The notes under the pieces are model-generated. The model was given only the letters and a program-made list of their open reading frames with translations, had not been told where the DNA came from and did not search any database. Made by a program: the position numbers and the translations under genes. DNA of 60,000 bases from Symsagittifera roscoffensis (lineage: Eukaryota; Xenacoelomorpha; Acoela; Convolutidae), in the NCBI RefSeq assembly GCF_963678635.1, contig NC_087062.1, positions 53,766,473 through 53,826,472 of the forward strand, given 5' to 3'. Positions 58,690-60,000 of the stretch are shown one piece after another; position 1 is the first letter of the stretch, and each line of letters opens with the position of its first letter.

Positions 58690-58965
58690 AGAAGTGTTAT
58701 AACAGCGACGGTCCATCGGGTTTACAGAAGGACATCAACATCGGTAAATTGTGAAAGAGCTTTGGCGAAAATGAAAAGAATATATTGAAAATCCATACCC
58801 GGAAAAATGCTCGAACAGGGTGATGTTCGAAACTTCAACAATATCACTGAGGGAAAGAGACATTTAGAGGTTACGGCATCAAATGATAGAAAAAATAAGA
58901 ATTTAAAAGACTCAACCCGTTTTGGCAATGCAATATTGATCGAAGTCTTTGCAACTGTTGGCTGA
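58690..58965 (+). pseudogene. hAT-like transposase C-terminal relic
   Basis: A plus-strand frame reads RRTSTSVNCERALAKMKRIY, a stop (TGA 58786-58788), then continues open to TGA at 58963. The pattern S-T-S-x-x-x-C-E-R-A-x-x-x-M-K-R-I resembles the dimerisation region near the C-terminus of hAT transposases. The in-frame stop and missing upstream domains mark it as dead. The minus-strand 84-codon ORF over the same place is a shadow. Confidence 0.4.
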
Positions 58966-59265
58966 CCAACCCTCATAACTCCCTTTGCATTTGGATTAGA
59001 GCTGTGGATCTATGTATCCAATTTTGATGAAAAGGCGTTTTTACTGGTTCAGGTCCTATATTTAAAACTAAGTTAGCTGTGGCTGCATTTAAATAATTTT
59101 CTACTGAGTATTCAGGATCTGTTCTTGTGAACACTATTAGTGGTTTATTTTAAGACAAGAAGATCCACCCATGAGGTATGGATTCATAGGGATTTGTAGT
59201 GATTCTGCGACATTTGGTATCTGAGAAAAAGTTGTAAATTGTGTTTTTGTAACTTCATGTTGTTG

Positions 59266-59985
59266 TTAAAAATATGTTAATGGGATTTCATTTTGCAGTT
59301 GCATTGGTTGATAACTTTGTGTGTTTAAAGGGTTTTGTGATTGAAAGTTTTTATAATATGATGGTGAGTTTTGTTTTGGAGGAAAAGTTTGTCTTACTTG
59401 TCGTGTTTGTTCATTTCGTGTATATGGTTCAAAAAGACCTGGTCGATAAATAGGATCTGGTTGATCAATATTCCAGTTAAAATTTTGTTGATTTGAGTTA
59501 AATCGTTGTTGGTTTTGGCTAAAATAGTCTTCATCTTCTGTCTAATGTGGTTGATTTCTTGTGAGATCTTTTTTAGTTATATTTTTATTTCGTTGAAAGA
59601 ACGGAAAGTTTTTGCTACGATCCACTATAGCTTGTTGTTGATCGTTGAAAAAACTGAGTGATAGGGCTGTTGTGGTACTTGTTGATTGTAGTTTTGTGCT
59701 TGTGGTTGGTTTTGACTGTTCTTACAGGGGAGTTTTGTTATTTTGGTTTTTTTTGCAAAAAGTTGTAGTTATGATCTGAAAAATTGTTTCTATAAGAAGT
59801 TTTTTGTTTATTTGTTTGTCGTGATGTCGTTGCTGGCCTAAATATTTAATAATCCATTTTTGAGAATTTTGGAGTAACAGAAGGTTTTACTGTGGATTGT
59901 ATAGTTGCTTGTGGAAATGCGGGATTTTGTTTTGTGGAGTTGTAAGTGGAAGAAGAATGGGGGAAATATTTTGTTGTGTTGTTGT
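59266..59985 (-). pseudogene. Decayed N/Q-rich gag-like frame
   Basis: The minus strand of the last ~0.75 kb is A/C-rich and reads as a hydrophilic N/Q/P/Y/T-rich polypeptide, e.g. NQQRFNSNQQNFNWNIDQP and FRPATTSRQTNKQKTSYRNN. Several in-frame stops interrupt it; the longest open part is ~92 codons (59541-59266). It resembles retrotransposon gag-type low-complexity coding, but no zinc knuckle, protease or RT is visible before the window ends. Confidence 0.3.
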
Positions 59986-60000
59986 TGGCATTATTTCGAC

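Overview
This is nuclear DNA from a metazoan, most likely an invertebrate. The evidence is two intron-rich genes with animal-type products (a calcineurin A catalytic subunit and a TRPML/mucolipin channel), a probable secreted peptide precursor, AT-rich intergenic DNA, and many decayed tRNA-derived repeats, Helitrons and hAT-type remnants. I see no operons or other bacterial or organellar features. The phylum cannot be fixed from the sequence alone. Coding exons stand out by balanced base composition against an AT-rich background.

Layout. 1-2.8 kb: repeats and an unassigned GC-richer patch. 2.8-3.54 kb (minus): two-exon candidate secreted or neuropeptide-like precursor. 3.6-17.8 kb: mostly repeats, including a Helitron (6.25-8.14 kb) with an internal ~165-bp minisatellite and a second Helitron-like element (from 9.53 kb) with an unrelated minisatellite. 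17.79-22.92 kb (minus): five phase-compatible exons of a TRPML gene. They encode about 600 residues of acidic, serine-rich N-terminal sequence before the conserved pre-TM1 segment; the rest of the channel was not found in the window. 23-47 kb: gene-poor, with a recent 1.33-kb tandem duplication (25.66-28.26 kb), a second copy of the first Helitron (31.93-32.99 kb), several tRNA-like repeats, and the youngest-looking minisatellite array (44.2-44.7 kb). 47.49-56.39 kb (plus): a complete seven-exon calcineurin A gene of 509 codons (511 with an alternative donor), with all metal-binding motifs, the calcineurin B-binding helix, the calmodulin-binding helix and a compact autoinhibitory segment. Intron 4 has a GC-AG boundary and carries a 321-bp hAT-like MITE. 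56.5-58.7 kb: two ~0.9-kb tandem units with exon-like reading frames. 58.7-60 kb: a hAT transposase C-terminal relic and a decayed N/Q-rich gag-like frame on the minus strand.

The two large genes both relate to calcium: TRPML is a lysosomal cation channel and calcineurin is the Ca2+/calmodulin phosphatase. They lie 25 kb apart on opposite strands and I infer no physical or regulatory coupling. The most interesting new signals are the giant TRPML N-terminus, the candidate peptide precursor, two repeat families whose terminal hairpins are kept by compensatory changes, and two Helitron-like families that each carry their own ~165-bp satellite array.
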